DNA from: Porticoccaceae bacterium
Lineage (GTDB): Bacteria; Pseudomonadota; Gammaproteobacteria; Pseudomonadales; Porticoccaceae
NCBI GenBank assembly: GCA_018069525.1
Contig: JAGPUQ010000008.1
Location: 1 to 64,000 of the forward strand
Length of the DNA: 64,000 nucleotides
Direction: 5' to 3'
Made by a program: the position numbers and the translations under genes. The notes beneath the pieces were generated by a model that saw nothing but the letters and a program-made list of their open reading frames with translations, did not search any database and was not told the DNA's origin. This document shows positions 9,431 to 19,354 of the stretch, piece by piece. The first letter of the stretch is position 1. Every line of letters begins with the position of its first letter.

Positions 9431-9865
9431 ATGCATCTGAATACATTAAGTCCGGCCCCCGGTCGAATTAAAGAAGGTAAGCGCGTTGGTCGTGGTATCG
9501 GCAGTGGCCTGGGCAAGACTGCAGGTCGCGGTCATAAAGGTCAAAAAGCTCGCAGTGGCGGTAGAGTTCGCCCCGGTTTTGAAGGCGGTCAAATGCCTTT
9601 GCAGAAGCGCTTACCCAAATTTGGTTTTACAAGTCGTATCTCTCGCGTTAGTGCCGAAATTCGACTCGCTGAATTGAACCTGATAGACGGCGACGTAGTC
9701 GATATCGAAGCGCTGCGTAAAGCGGGCTTGATTAACGCCTCTATTACCCGCGCCAAAATATTTTTGTCCGGTGAGTTGACCCGAGCAGTAACGATCAAAG
9801 GTTTAGGTATTAGCAAAGGCGCTCGCGCCGCGCTGGAAGCCCTTGGTGGGAAGGTAGAAGCCTAA
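9431..9865 (+). CDS. rplO: 50S ribosomal protein L15
   Basis: L15, a late 50S assembly protein. 144 residues, as in E. coli. The Gly/Arg-rich N-terminus ([20 protein letters not shown]) is typical. Four bases separate its stop from secY. Confidence 0.98.
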   Translation: MHLNTLSPAPGRIKEGKRVGRGIGSGLGKTAGRGHKGQKARSGGRVRPGFEGGQMPLQKRLPKFGFTSRISRVSAEIRLAELNLIDGDVVDIEALRKAGLINASITRAKIFLSGELTRAVTIKGLGISKGARAALEALGGKVEA

Positions 9866-9869
9866 GCTC

Positions 9870-11159
9870 ATGGCGAAAAATATACCGCCAGTCAATCAAA
9901 AAGGTTTAGGCGAGCTATGGGCTCGGTTGCGCTTTTTATTGTTGGCGATTGTGATTTACCGAATTGGGACACACATCCCGGTACCCGGTATCGATCCCGA
10001 TCGAGTGGCGGCATTATTTGAGCAAAACCAGGGCACTATCCTGGGCATGTTCAATATGTTTTCCGGTGGTGCACTGGAGCGCATGAGTATTATGGCGCTA
10101 GGGGTTATGCCCTATATTTCGGCCTCTATTATTATGCAGCTGATGACGGCGGTTACACCCACGTTAGCGCAACTGAAAAAAGAAGGTGATGCAGGGCGAC
10201 GCAAGATTACGCAGATGACGCGTTACTTCACCTTGATACTGGCCTTGGTTCAAGGCACCGGCATGACCTTTGGTTTAGCGGGTCAAGGTTTAGCCTACTA
10301 CCCCGGAGCCACGTTTTATATTACCGGTATTACATCTTTGGTGACCGGCGCGATGTTTATGATGTGGCTCGGCGAGCAAATTACCGAGCGCGGTATTGGT
10401 AACGGCATCTCGATGCTTATTTTTACCGGTATCGTCGCAGGTTTGCCACGTGCAGTAGGGCAGGCGTTTGAGTCGGCTCGGCAAGGGGATTTGGCGCCAG
10501 TGCTGTTAGTTGGTGTGGCCTTATTTGCCATCGGCATCGTGTATGTGATCGTACATATGGAGCGGGGCCAGCGGCGGATTACAGTGAATTATGCGCAACG
10601 GCAACAGGGTCGTCACGCCTACGGTCAGCAAAGCAGCCATTTGCCGCTGAAAGTTAATATGGCGGGTGTTATCCCGGCTATTTTTGCCAGTAGCCTGTTG
10701 TTGTTTCCGGCTACTGTTACGCAAATGTTTGGTCAGGGTTCGGGCGCTCCGAGCTGGTTGCAAGATGTATCGTATTTTCTTGGGCCAGGTCAACCGCTGC
10801 ACCTGTTGTTGTTTGCGGCATTGATTATATTTTTCTGCTTTTTTTACACGGCTCTGGTGTTTAATCCCAAAGAAGTGGCCGACAATCTGAAGAAAGGCAA
10901 CGCCTATTTACCCGGCATTCGCCCTGGAGAGCAGACGGCAAACTATATTGATGGTGTGGTAACTCGATTGACGGTTATCGGCGGAATTTACATTGCTCTG
11001 GTGTGTGTGATTCCCCAGATACTGACTGCCCACGCCAACATACCGTTTTACTTAGGGGGAACATCCCTGTTGATTGCGGTCGTAGTGACCATGGACTTTA
11101 TGGCGCAGGTGCAATCTCACATGATGTCCCAACAATACGGTTCGTTAATGCAAAAGTAA
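9870..11159 (+). CDS. secY: Protein translocase subunit SecY
   Basis: Channel subunit of the SecYEG translocon in the inner membrane, with ten predicted transmembrane helices. 429 residues (E. coli 443). It has the plug region after TM1 ([21 protein letters not shown] is family-typical; not longer than 20 shown in part) and the cytoplasmic loop motif [20 protein letters not shown]. Its place between rplO and rpmJ is conserved. Confidence 0.98.
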   Translation: MAKNIPPVNQKGLGELWARLRFLLLAIVIYRIGTHIPVPGIDPDRVAALFEQNQGTILGMFNMFSGGALERMSIMALGVMPYISASIIMQLMTAVTPTLAQLKKEGDAGRRKITQMTRYFTLILALVQGTGMTFGLAGQGLAYYPGATFYITGITSLVTGAMFMMWLGEQITERGIGNGISMLIFTGIVAGLPRAVGQAFESARQGDLAPVLLVGVALFAIGIVYVIVHMERGQRRITVNYAQRQQGRHAYGQQSSHLPLKVNMAGVIPAIFASSLLLFPATVTQMFGQGSGAPSWLQDVSYFLGPGQPLHLLLFAALIIFFCFFYTALVFNPKEVADNLKKGNAYLPGIRPGEQTANYIDGVVTRLTVIGGIYIALVCVIPQILTAHANIPFYLGGTSLLIAVVVTMDFMAQVQSHMMSQQYGSLMQK

Positions 11160-11239
11160 GCGCATCTCGATGCAGTTCTTATGCAGGAATGAATTAAGTA
11201 AGATTGAATATTGAATATTGAAAGTTTCAGAGGTTTAGT

Positions 11240-11356
11240 ATGAAAGTTAGAGCGTCTGTTAAAAAAATCTGTCGCAACTGTAAAATCGTTCGGCGCCAGG
11301 GTGTGGTGCGAGTGATTTGCAAGACCGAGCCTCGGCACAAGCAGCGTCAGGGTTAA
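11240..11356 (+). CDS. rpmJ: 50S ribosomal protein L36
   Basis: Zinc-type L36 of only 38 residues, beginning [20 protein letters not shown]. It keeps the zinc ligands C11, C14, C27 and a histidine near 33. It lies 80 bp after secY; that spacer contains a short TTGAATA direct repeat (near 11204-11220). Confidence 0.96.
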   Translation: MKVRASVKKICRNCKIVRRQGVVRVICKTEPRHKQRQG

Positions 11357-11453
11357 GAGAAGGTTAAGACAAGGTCAAGACAAAGTTAGAGAAGTTTAGA
11401 GAGAAGGCTAGGTTATAAGAAGGCTGGCTAAGGCAAGCTTAGAAGATGACCTG
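11357..11453. repeat. Purine-rich degenerate repeats after rpmJ
   Basis: Degenerate units of the type AAGGTTAAGAC/AAGGTCAAGAC follow each other from about 11360 to 11440, almost all purine plus T with few C residues. Similar low-complexity tracts occur before rplC, before rpoA and before galE. No coding potential is seen. Confidence 0.5.
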
Positions 11454-11482
11454 TTGAAATTTAGGGCTTTTGCGACTATCCT
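11454..11482 (+). promoter_or_regulatory. Candidate promoter of the alpha operon (rpsM)
   Basis: TTGAAA (11454-11459) and TATCCT (11477-11482) are 17 bp apart, followed by a GC-rich GTCGCGC discriminator. This lies about 108 bp before rpsM, leaving a leader of about 100 nt where S4-type autoregulation could act, as known in E. coli. Confidence 0.55.
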
Positions 11483-11589
11483 GTCGCGCTTTTCTGCGTT
11501 TGCAGAGCGGTAGGGTTAATGCGCTGTCTTTTTAGACGCGACGTTCGTAAATGCAACGTAACAAATTGAATGTAATTGGAGTGATGTGA

Positions 11590-11946
11590 ATGGCGCGTAT
11601 TGCCGGTGTCAATATCCCTGACAACAAGCACGCAGTGATATCCCTGACCTATGTCTATGGCGTGGGTCGCCCTCGCGCGCAGAAAATTTGCTCGCAGGTG
11701 GGTATTGCCGAAACCACTAAAATGTCTGATCTTACTGAAGCACAGCTGGATGAGCTGCGTAATGCAGTCACCCAACATACGGTAGAAGGCGATTTACGCC
11801 GCGAAACTAGTATGAATATCAAGCGTTTGATGGATCTCGGTTGTTTCCGTGGGATTCGTCATCGCCGTAATCTGCCGCTTCGTGGGCAGCGCACCAAAAC
11901 TAATGCGAGAACCCGCAAGGGCCCGCGTAAACCCATTAAGCGATAA
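11590..11946 (+). CDS. rpsM: 30S ribosomal protein S13
   Basis: S13 of the 30S head, bridging to L5 and contacting P-site tRNA. 118 residues, as in E. coli. It begins [19 protein letters not shown], and the C-terminal [17 protein letters not shown] tail is conserved. First gene of the alpha group. Confidence 0.98.
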   Translation: MARIAGVNIPDNKHAVISLTYVYGVGRPRAQKICSQVGIAETTKMSDLTEAQLDELRNAVTQHTVEGDLRRETSMNIKRLMDLGCFRGIRHRRNLPLRGQRTKTNARTRKGPRKPIKR

Positions 11947-11966
11947 ACCGGCGAACGTAGACTGTT

Positions 11967-12359
11967 ATGGCTAAGACACCGACTAAAACTGTAAAGAAGA
12001 AAGTAAAGCGCACCGTCATTGACGGTATCGCGCACGTACACGCTTCGTTTAACAACACCATCGTGACTATCTGTGACCGCCAAGGCAACGCCCTGTCGTG
12101 GGCCACTGCCGGTGGTTCTGGTTTCCGTGGCTCTCGTAAGAGCACCCCGTTCGCTGCCCAGGTTGCTGCCGAACGCGCTGCCCTTGCCGCCCAGGAATAT
12201 GGTTTGCAAAGCCTTGACGTAGAAGTCAAAGGTCCGGGACCGGGTCGCGAATCTGCGGTTCGAGCGCTTAATAACGCCGGGTTTAAGATCAACAATATTA
12301 GTGACGTGACACCCATACCGCACAACGGTTGTCGTCCGCCTAAAAAACGCCGCGTGTAG
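11967..12359 (+). CDS. rpsK: 30S ribosomal protein S11
   Basis: S11 of the platform, near the E site. 130 residues (E. coli 129). Conserved features are [20 protein letters not shown] and the C-terminal [15 protein letters not shown]. It is followed by rpsD after 13 bp. Confidence 0.98.
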   Translation: MAKTPTKTVKKKVKRTVIDGIAHVHASFNNTIVTICDRQGNALSWATAGGSGFRGSRKSTPFAAQVAAERAALAAQEYGLQSLDVEVKGPGPGRESAVRALNNAGFKINNISDVTPIPHNGCRPPKKRRV

Positions 12360-12372
12360 AGAGGAAGATTTA

Positions 12373-12993
12373 ATGGCAAGATATATCGGCCCAACGTGCA
12401 AACTGTCACGTCGCGAAGGCACAGACCTATTTTTGAAGAGTGGTATTCGTCCGCTGGAATCCAAGTGTCGCGCGGATAGTATCCCCGGGCAACATGGCCA
12501 ACGTCGCAGCCGCTTGTCGGATTACGGCGTACAGCTACGGGAAAAACAAAAAGTACGTCGTATCTACGGCGTTCTCGAAAAGCAATTCCGTAACTACTAT
12601 AAAGAAGCCGCGCGCGTTCAAGGCGTAACTGGCGAGAACTTGCTGCAGTTGCTGGAGCGCCGACTGGATAATGTGGTCTACCGTATGGGTTTTGGCTCTA
12701 CTCGCGCCGAATCTCGTCAATTGGTAGCTCACAACGGCATTTTGGTTAACGGTATTAAAGCCAATATTGCGTCTTTTCGGGTGAACGAAGGCGACGTTGT
12801 CAGTCTTCGTGAGAAAGCCAAAAAACAACTCCGCGTACAATCTGCCCTGCAATTGGCCGGTCAGCGTGGTGAAGTTGAATGGGTAGAAGTCGATACCACT
12901 AAAATGGAAGGTGTTTTTAAACGTTTTCCCGACCGTGGTGATTTGCCTGGCGAGATCAACGAGAGCCTTATTGTCGAACTTTACTCGAAGTAA
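12373..12993 (+). CDS. rpsD: 30S ribosomal protein S4
   Basis: S4 nucleates 30S assembly and in E. coli represses the alpha operon. 206 residues, as in E. coli. It has an S4 RNA-binding fold (about residues 96-160, [20 protein letters not shown]). One N-terminal cysteine is retained (C11), without the full zinc cluster. Confidence 0.98.
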   Translation: MARYIGPTCKLSRREGTDLFLKSGIRPLESKCRADSIPGQHGQRRSRLSDYGVQLREKQKVRRIYGVLEKQFRNYYKEAARVQGVTGENLLQLLERRLDNVVYRMGFGSTRAESRQLVAHNGILVNGIKANIASFRVNEGDVVSLREKAKKQLRVQSALQLAGQRGEVEWVEVDTTKMEGVFKRFPDRGDLPGEINESLIVELYSK

Positions 12994-13000
12994 ATTTTTT

Positions 13001-13028
13001 AAATAAAGCATTTGAACTAGCTTTATTT
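13001..13028 (+). promoter_or_regulatory. Perfect hairpin between rpsD and rpoA
   Basis: AAATAAAGC (13001-13009) is perfectly complementary to GCTTTATTT (13020-13028) around a 10-nt loop. It lies 8 bp after the rpsD stop in a 143-bp spacer. No T-run follows, so it may be an RNA-stability or partial attenuation element rather than a full terminator. The rest of the spacer to 13136 is purine-rich repeats and the rpoA ribosome-binding site GAGGA. Confidence 0.45.
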
Positions 13029-13136
13029 GTAGGCCTAAGTTCCAAGGAAAGGTTTAAAGACAAGGTCTCAAGAAAAGTTTTACAGAAAAGATTTCCAATA
13101 AGTCCCAGTGATAGTCTGAATTAGAGTTGAGGAAAT

Positions 13137-14129
13137 ATGCAAACGTCCGCTACTGAACTGTTGACCCCCCGCACGATTAATATCACCGAGTTTGATACCA
13201 CGCACGCCAAGGTGATTTTAGAGCCTTTAGAGCGTGGCTTTGGTCATACTTTGGGGAATGCCCTGCGACGCATTTTGTTGTCTTCCATGCCTGGCTGCGC
13301 CATCGTCGAGGTAGAGATCGAAGGCGTGCTGCACGAATACAGTGCGATTGAGGGTGTCCAGGAAGATGTTATCGAAATTCTTCTCAACCTCAAAAATGTT
13401 GCTGTCGTTATGCACGGCAAAGACGAAGCCTTAGTTACCCTGACCAAAAAGGGTGCGGGCGTTGTTACTGCCGGTGATATTCAAACCGATGCCAGCGTTG
13501 AAATTAAAAACCCGGAACATGTACTTTGTCATGTCACGGGTAAAGGTGAGCTAGTAATTCATCTGCGTATTGCTCGTGGCCGTGGTTACGAGCCCGCCGA
13601 TGTTCGCGGCAATGACGAAGAAGAAACTAGCGCCATTGGTAAATTGAAGCTGGATGCGTCCTTTAGCCCAGTGCGTCGTGTTTCCTACGTGGTGGAAAGT
13701 GCTCGAGTAGAGCAGCGCACCGATTTGGATAAATTAGTACTGGAGTTGGAAACCAACGGCAGTATTGATCCCGAAGAAGCAATTCGCCGTGCCGCAACTA
13801 TTCTGCAACAGCAATTGGCCGTGTTTGTTAATCTCGAAAACGACAAACTTGCCGAGCCTGAGCAGGAAGAAGACGAGATTGATCCAGTCTTATTGCGTCC
13901 TGTAGACGACCTTGAGCTGACCGTTCGTTCGGCCAACTGTCTCAAGGCCGAAAGCATTTACTACATTGGTGATTTGATTCAGCGCACTGAAGTTGAGTTG
14001 TTAAAAACCCCTAACCTGGGTAAAAAATCCCTCACTGAAATTAAGGATGTGCTGGCGTCACGCGGTTTGTCCCTGGGTTTACGTCTTGAAAACTGGCCAC
14101 CCGCCAGCTTGCGAGTCGAGAGCGAATAA
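13137..14129 (+). CDS. rpoA: RNA polymerase alpha subunit
   Basis: Alpha subunit of RNA polymerase; 330 residues (E. coli 329). The N-terminal dimerisation domain (about 1-235) includes [20 protein letters not shown]. The C-terminal domain (about 250-320), with [15 protein letters not shown] and the helix-hairpin-helix around [12 protein letters not shown], binds UP elements and activators. GAGGAAAT precedes the start. Confidence 0.98.
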   Translation: MQTSATELLTPRTINITEFDTTHAKVILEPLERGFGHTLGNALRRILLSSMPGCAIVEVEIEGVLHEYSAIEGVQEDVIEILLNLKNVAVVMHGKDEALVTLTKKGAGVVTAGDIQTDASVEIKNPEHVLCHVTGKGELVIHLRIARGRGYEPADVRGNDEEETSAIGKLKLDASFSPVRRVSYVVESARVEQRTDLDKLVLELETNGSIDPEEAIRRAATILQQQLAVFVNLENDKLAEPEQEEDEIDPVLLRPVDDLELTVRSANCLKAESIYYIGDLIQRTEVELLKTPNLGKKSLTEIKDVLASRGLSLGLRLENWPPASLRVESE

Positions 14130-14228
14130 GCTCGAACTAAAATCTCGCGGAACCGCTTGTTAGCAGTTCGGTATATTAAAATTAAACAGTCGTCGGCTGC
14201 TACTGCAGCTACTTGAGGAAATACAGCC

Positions 14229-14633
14229 ATGCGTCATCGCCATAGCGGTCGCCAACTGAATCGCAACAGCTCTCACCGTAAGGCCATGTTTCGCAACATG
14301 ACCACCTCGCTGGTCGAGCACGAGTTGATCAGAACTACTCTGCCAAAAGCCAAAGAATTGCGTCGTGTCGCAGAGCCATTGATTACCATGGCAAAGACCG
14401 ACAGCGTCGCTAATCGCCGTTTGGCGTTTAGCCGACTGCGTGACAAAGCCGCGGTAGGTAAATTGTTTACTGAACTAGGTCCGCGCTACGAAAGCCGCCC
14501 CGGTGGTTATTTGCGCATCTTGAAGTGCGGTTACCGCACCGGTGATAAAGCCCCGATGGCCTATGTTGAGTTGGTCGACCGTCCGCTTCCAGTGGAAGAA
14601 GGCGAAGTGTTCGAGGCCGTAGACGAAGAATAG
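14229..14633 (+). CDS. rplQ: 50S ribosomal protein L17
   Basis: L17 lies near the tunnel exit. 134 residues (E. coli 127), with an acidic C-terminal tail. It begins [20 protein letters not shown], a strong signature. Last gene of the alpha operon. Confidence 0.98.
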   Translation: MRHRHSGRQLNRNSSHRKAMFRNMTTSLVEHELIRTTLPKAKELRRVAEPLITMAKTDSVANRRLAFSRLRDKAAVGKLFTELGPRYESRPGGYLRILKCGYRTGDKAPMAYVELVDRPLPVEEGEVFEAVDEE

Positions 14634-14678
14634 CGAGCAGCAAAAATAAGCAGATTTAATGAATTAGCTTATGATTGT

Positions 14679-14707
14679 AAAAAGCCGGGGATATATCCCG
14701 GCTTTTT
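14679..14707 (+). terminator. Rho-independent terminator after rplQ
   Basis: AAAAAGCCGGG (14679-14689) pairs perfectly with CCCGGCTTTTT (14697-14707) around loop GATATAT, ending in a T-run. It closes the ribosomal superoperon 46 bp after rplQ. Confidence 0.93.
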
Positions 14708-14822
14708 ATTGGATTTTTTTTGCCTAAATTACCTTATGATGACGTTAAGCTAGGCTTTACCAGGTTACTAGGTAAGGACTCAGCAAAATACTGAGAGGCA
14801 AAGGTAAAGACAAAGGCAAACC

Positions 14823-15866
14823 ATGGTGGATTCGTTGAAAATTCTTATTACCGGCGGCGCTGGATATATTGGTAGTCACGCCTGCGTCGTCGCTGCTGAA
14901 GCGGGTTATGAACCCGTGGTACTCGACAGCTTAATCAATAGTAACCCCATAGCGATTCAGCGAGTTGGAGACATTATCGGGGAAAAGCCGGTACTGGAAG
15001 TTGGGGATGTCAATGATCGCGCTTTCCTCGATCAAGTCTTCAAGCGCCACCAATTTGCGGCGGTGATCCATATGGCGGGTTTAAAAGCCGTCGGCGAATC
15101 CACTGAGCAAGCTCTGCGCTATTACAGCAATAACGTGGGCGGCGCGATGGCCCTGTGCGAAGCGATGGCAGCGCATGGGGTTGGTAATCTGATCTTTAGC
15201 TCCTCGGCCACGGTCTATGGGGATGCCGCTGAGATGCCGGTAAGCGAAGCTGCGCCGAGGTCGGCGACTAACCCCTACGGCATGTCGAAACTGATGGTCG
15301 AGCATATTCTCGAAGACCAGGTTAAAGCAGACCAACACACTCAACAGCACTTCTGGAATATCGCCTGTCTGCGTTATTTCAATCCGGTGGGTGCCCACCC
15401 CAGCGGCAAGATCGGTGAAGATCCGCGTAATATTCCGAATAATCTCGCACCGTATATCGCCCAGGTCGCGGTGGGTAAGCGCGAACAGGTCAGCGTATTT
15501 GGCGACACCTATACCACCATCGATGGTACCGGCGTGCGGGACTACATCCACGTTATGGATTTAGTGGACGGTCACATTGCGGCCTTGAATTATTTACTCA
15601 AGCGCGAGAGCGGCTTTAGCGCGTGGAATCTGGGCACCGGGAAGGGTTATTCGGTGCTGCAAATGATCGCGGCTTTCGAAGCTGCCTGCGGTAAGCCGAT
15701 ACCCCATCAAATCATGGACAAACGCTCTGGTGATATTGCCGAGTGTTGGGCCGATGCCAGTAAGGCACTAAGTGATTTAGGTTGGCGGGCGACACGGGAT
15801 CTGGAAGAGATGGTCGCAGATGCCTGGCGCTGGCAGGAGAATAACCCCGATGGCTTTGGGCAATGA
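14823..15866 (+). CDS. galE: UDP-glucose 4-epimerase
   Basis: Interconverts UDP-glucose and UDP-galactose, supplying galactose for LPS and polysaccharides. 347 residues. It has the NAD-binding GGAGYIG at residues 11-17, the serine cluster at 126-128 (SSSATVYG) and the catalytic Y152-X3-K156. The upstream spacer has short repeats (GGCAAAGG, AGACAAAGG). It overlaps the next gene by ATGA. Confidence 0.95.
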   Translation: MVDSLKILITGGAGYIGSHACVVAAEAGYEPVVLDSLINSNPIAIQRVGDIIGEKPVLEVGDVNDRAFLDQVFKRHQFAAVIHMAGLKAVGESTEQALRYYSNNVGGAMALCEAMAAHGVGNLIFSSSATVYGDAAEMPVSEAAPRSATNPYGMSKLMVEHILEDQVKADQHTQQHFWNIACLRYFNPVGAHPSGKIGEDPRNIPNNLAPYIAQVAVGKREQVSVFGDTYTTIDGTGVRDYIHVMDLVDGHIAALNYLLKRESGFSAWNLGTGKGYSVLQMIAAFEAACGKPIPHQIMDKRSGDIAECWADASKALSDLGWRATRDLEEMVADAWRWQENNPDGFGQ

Positions 15867-16282
15867 CGACTTCGCTGGCGATGAATGTGATCCAGTTAAG
15901 GGAATTCTTAAAGCAGGAATTCCCGCAAACCAGCATCATTATCGATGATGTTGGCGAGGGCTGGATTAAAGTACGACAGGCAGTTGAATTCAAGCATTTG
16001 CGCCCAGGGAATACGGTGTCCGGTCCCAGCTTGATGGCTGTCGCCGATGTGGCATTGTATGCGGCTATTCTGGCGATTAAAGGCCCGGTAGCGCTGGCCG
16101 TCACCACTAACCTGAATATTAACTTCCTGCGTAAACCGGCGGCGGATAAAGATATTATCGGCGACTGTCGTTTGATTAAAGTTGGCAAACGCCTGGTGGT
16201 GGGGGAAGTCTTTATTTATTCTGATGGCGACCCTGAGGCGGTAGCTCATGTCACGGCTACCTACTCTATTCCACCGAGCTAG
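15863..16282 (+). CDS. PaaI-type hotdog-fold thioesterase
   Basis: A 139-residue single hotdog domain of the PaaI/YbgC-like acyl-CoA thioesterase superfamily, which hydrolyses acyl-CoA thioesters. The segment FKHLRPGNTVSGPSLMAVAD (about residues 44-63) contains the usual G-x-x-x-D pattern near the active site. It starts in the galE stop (ATGA), implying coupling. Nothing indicates the substrate. No convincing terminator lies in the 63 bp before the converging apaH. Confidence 0.8.
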   Translation: MTTSLAMNVIQLREFLKQEFPQTSIIIDDVGEGWIKVRQAVEFKHLRPGNTVSGPSLMAVADVALYAAILAIKGPVALAVTTNLNINFLRKPAADKDIIGDCRLIKVGKRLVVGEVFIYSDGDPEAVAHVTATYSIPPS

Positions 16283-16345
16283 CGTAAATCGATTAAGGGT
16301 AAACGCAAAACATAAATTATAGAGTAGGCAAGTTCGAATAATTAA

Positions 16346-17155
16346 TTAGTCTGATGCTGCTTGGCAATCCATATGCTGGTATTGCCGAGAATCTAAGTCA
16401 AATAAGCGTAGCTGCTCTCCCCACACACATCCGGTATCCAGCGGGAATACATTTTCACCACAGTCCCGACCTTGAAGCGCGGCCCAGTGGCCAAAAATAA
16501 TGGGTGTGCTTTTGGTCTTGCGTTGGTTGTGGGCGTACCAGGGTTTCATCCCGGCGGGTGGGTGGTCGGGCGAGGTTTTAGTGACCAAATCCAGTTGTCC
16601 GTCTGGGCCGCTAAACCGCATACGGGTTAGCGAATTGATAATAGCGCGCCAGCGGTTACTGCCGGTGAGTTCTGCATTCCAGTTCGGCCCATCGCCATAC
16701 ATGTTGTGTAATAAGGCGTGGCTATCTTCTTTAAGTACGGTTTCAACTTCCGCTGCCAGGGCGAGGGCTTCGCTTGCTGACCACTGGGGTGGAATGCCGG
16801 CGTGCACCAACAAGTAGTTATCGATTTTGAAGAGTAGAGGTTGCTGTTGCAGCCAGCGCAGCAGTTCGTCGCGGTCTGGCGCATTGAGGATTTCGTTTAG
16901 GGTGTCTTTTTTGGTGGGCGAGCGAACTCCAGCGGCGACGGCCAGTAAGTGCAGGTCGTGGTTGCCCAGTACCATTTGAAAACTATCGCCGAGATTTTTT
17001 ACAAAACGTAGTGTATTGAGAGAGTCCGGGCCGCGATTAACCACGTCGCCAACCGATAGGAGGCGATCACATTGGGGGTCGAATTCAGCCTGGTCAAGCA
17101 GGCGTTTAAGGGGGTCGAGGCAACCCTGGATATCGCCGACGGCGTAGACGGCCAC
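16346..17155 (-). CDS. apaH: Bis(5'-nucleosyl)-tetraphosphatase, symmetrical
   Basis: Cleaves Ap4A to two ADP; in E. coli also removes Np4 caps from RNA. 269 residues. The calcineurin-like metallophosphatase motifs are in order: GDIQG (7-11), GDVVNRGPDS and GNHDLHLL, with later histidines. It is the last gene of the lptD-surA-pdxA-rsmA-apaG-apaH operon, as in E. coli. Confidence 0.96.
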   Translation of the reverse strand: MAVYAVGDIQGCLDPLKRLLDQAEFDPQCDRLLSVGDVVNRGPDSLNTLRFVKNLGDSFQMVLGNHDLHLLAVAAGVRSPTKKDTLNEILNAPDRDELLRWLQQQPLLFKIDNYLLVHAGIPPQWSASEALALAAEVETVLKEDSHALLHNMYGDGPNWNAELTGSNRWRAIINSLTRMRFSGPDGQLDLVTKTSPDHPPAGMKPWYAHNQRKTKSTPIIFGHWAALQGRDCGENVFPLDTGCVWGEQLRLFDLDSRQYQHMDCQAASD

Positions 17156-17166
17156 GGCAATTTCCC

Positions 17167-17544
17167 TTAGTGCACGGCGCCGGGAACGGCGAGTAAAAAC
17201 AGGGGGATGGGAACATCGAAAGTGGTAAATTCATCGTCGCAGAGCATGTGGTAGCTGCCTTCCATGGTGCCGGTATCGGTGTTGAGTACCGCGCCGCTGG
17301 TGTATCGGTAGGACTCGCCGGGAGCAATGTGTGGCTGTTCGCCAATCACTCCCAGACCCTTAACTTCCTGGCGATCTTCCGTTGCGTCCGTAATAATCCA
17401 GTGGCGGCTGATCAACTGCACGCTGCGATCGCCGTTGTTGGTCAGGGTAATTTGATAGGCAAAAGCAAACTGCTGTTTATCCGGCTGGGATTGCTGCGGC
17501 AGGTATTGAACCTTTACGTCGATTTGAATAGTGTCGGGTGTCAT
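17167..17544 (-). CDS. apaG: ApaG protein
   Basis: ApaG/DUF525 family, a fibronectin-type-III-like beta protein; its biochemical role is not settled. 125 residues, the family length. SRHWIITDATEDRQEVKGLG and PGESYRYTSG are signature segments. It overlaps rsmA by 4 bp and lies 11 bp before apaH. Confidence 0.95.
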   Translation of the reverse strand: MTPDTIQIDVKVQYLPQQSQPDKQQFAFAYQITLTNNGDRSVQLISRHWIITDATEDRQEVKGLGVIGEQPHIAPGESYRYTSGAVLNTDTGTMEGSYHMLCDDEFTTFDVPIPLFLLAVPGAVH

Positions 17545-18350
17545 AGCAGGCAGTTTATCCGGTTACTGAGGCTAACGAAATCATTGACCGATAAAGTATC
17601 GGGGCGAGCGCTAAGCGAAATCTTCAAAGTGTCTAACTGCAAAGCGTCCAGCTGTTCCGTTTGCAATAATGGTTTGAGGCAGTTGCGCAGGGTTTTGCGC
17701 CGCAGTTGAAAACAGGTATTGACCACATTTTCAAATAGAGCAATATTCTCTGCGGCCAGCGCGGGTTTGGCGCGAGGCACCAAACGCACAATCATGGATT
17801 CGACTTTAGGTGCGGGCTTAAAGGCTGTCGGTGGAACCTGGAACAAGGGTTGCACCACGCAGCGGTACTGCACCATCACGCTGAGGCGACCATATGTTTT
17901 ACTGCCCGGTGCCGCTGCCATTCGGTCGACGACTTCCTTTTGCAGCATAAAGTGCATATCGGTAATCAGGTCACCGAAACCCAGCAGGTGAAATAGCAGC
18001 GGTGTCGATAAGTTGTAGGGCAAGTTGCCCACCAGCCGCAGAGGTTTGTCTGCGTCGCTAAACTCGCGGTAATCCGTTTTCAGGGCATCGCCTTCGATCA
18101 GTTTAAAGTGCGAGTATTGGGCGAAACGCGTATTGAGCTGGGCGGCTAGATCTCGATCAACTTCAATGGCGGTGAGTTGTGGATTCGCGATCAGTAATTC
18201 GCTGGTGAGCGCGCCCTGGCCCGGACCAATTTCGACTAGTTGCTGGTGCTCTTTGGGAGCGACAGCCGCAACGATTCGTTCGATAATTTGCCTGTCGCAC
18301 AAAAAATTCTGTCCGAAGCGTTTTCTCGCGCGGTGGGTTTGAGTGCTCAA
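17541..18350 (-). CDS. rsmA: 16S rRNA (adenine1518/1519-N6) dimethyltransferase
   Basis: KsgA/RsmA dimethylates two adenosines in helix 45 of 16S rRNA and acts in late 30S assembly; its loss gives kasugamycin resistance in E. coli. 269 residues. It has the SAM motif [11 protein letters not shown] and the catalytic NLPYN motif. It overlaps pdxA and apaG by 4 bp each. Confidence 0.97.
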   Translation of the reverse strand: MSTQTHRARKRFGQNFLCDRQIIERIVAAVAPKEHQQLVEIGPGQGALTSELLIANPQLTAIEVDRDLAAQLNTRFAQYSHFKLIEGDALKTDYREFSDADKPLRLVGNLPYNLSTPLLFHLLGFGDLITDMHFMLQKEVVDRMAAAPGSKTYGRLSVMVQYRCVVQPLFQVPPTAFKPAPKVESMIVRLVPRAKPALAAENIALFENVVNTCFQLRRKTLRNCLKPLLQTEQLDALQLDTLKISLSARPDTLSVNDFVSLSNRINCLL

Positions 18351-19354
18351 TGTGGTTTGCCGGGAAGTATGCCCTGAGCCATTTCCACCGCGTAACTCAA
18401 GGCGGTGGAAAGGCTACCGCTGTTAGCCGTGCCGGTGCCAGCTAAATCTAGTGCGACACCGTGATCAACCGAGGTGCGAATGATCGGTAAACCCAGTGTG
18501 ATATTCACCGCGTTGCCGAAGCCCTGGTATTTAAGCACGGGCAAGCCCTGATCGTGATACATGGCGAGTACGGCGTCGGCGGTGTCGAGATATTTCGGCG
18601 TGAACAGGGTATCCGCAGGCAGGGGTCCAATTAAATTCAAACCACCGGCACGCAGGCTGTCTATCACCGGGATGATGATATCGATCTCCTCTCGGCCAAG
18701 ATGTCCGCCTTCTCCGGCGTGAGGATTCAAGCCACAGACCAGGATGCGGGGTTTGGAAATACCAAATTTAGTTTCCAGCTCGTTATGCAAAATGCCCAGG
18801 GTTTCCGTCAGCGCGGTTTGGGTGATAGCCGCGGGCACCTGCGACAAGGGCAGGTGAGTGGTGGCAAGCGCGACGCGCAAACCCTTAGTGGCAAGCATCA
18901 TCACCACGCGGTGGGCGGAAGTCAGTTCGGCCAGATATTCGGTGTGGCCGCTAAACGCAATACCGGCGTCGTTAATAACACCTTTGTGCATGGGGCCAGT
19001 AATCAGCGCGGCGCACTGTTTATTCGTGGCCGTGTTTTTCATACAGGCCTGAGTCGCTAGTGCGAGAGCTTTTAAGACACTGGCAGCGTTGGCTGGTTTG
19101 GGTTGGCCGACAGTGACGGTTTCAGTCAGTGGCACAGAGTGCACGGCCAATTCGCCTGCTGCGAGGGGCTGCGGATCGGTGCCAGGTTGTTTGAGTGTCA
19201 GTGCTAAGCCGAGTTGCTCAGCGCGTTGCTGGAGTAACTCGGGGTCGGCGTAAGCGACTAGTTCGTGGGGGTAGCCGTGCTGGATAAGCTGTATCAGTAC
19301 ATCCGGGCCAATGCCCGCTGGCTCGCCGGGAGTAACTGCCAGCCTCAGGGTCAT
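18347..19354 (-). CDS. pdxA: 4-hydroxythreonine-4-phosphate dehydrogenase
   Basis: NAD-dependent step of DXP-dependent pyridoxal 5'-phosphate synthesis. 335 residues (E. coli 329). Metal-ligand histidines sit in [24 protein letters not shown] and [10 protein letters not shown]. It overlaps surA by 4 bp. Confidence 0.97.
   Translation of the reverse strand: MTLRLAVTPGEPAGIGPDVLIQLIQHGYPHELVAYADPELLQQRAEQLGLALTLKQPGTDPQPLAAGELAVHSVPLTETVTVGQPKPANAASVLKALALATQACMKNTATNKQCAALITGPMHKGVINDAGIAFSGHTEYLAELTSAHRVVMMLATKGLRVALATTHLPLSQVPAAITQTALTETLGILHNELETKFGISKPRILVCGLNPHAGEGGHLGREEIDIIIPVIDSLRAGGLNLIGPLPADTLFTPKYLDTADAVLAMYHDQGLPVLKYQGFGNAVNITLGLPIIRTSVDHGVALDLAGTGTANSGSLSTALSYAVEMAQGILPGKPH

Noticed and set aside
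11859..12464. 201-residue minus-strand frame over rpsK
   Set aside because: Complement of clear S13/S11/S4 genes; basic, low-complexity composition.
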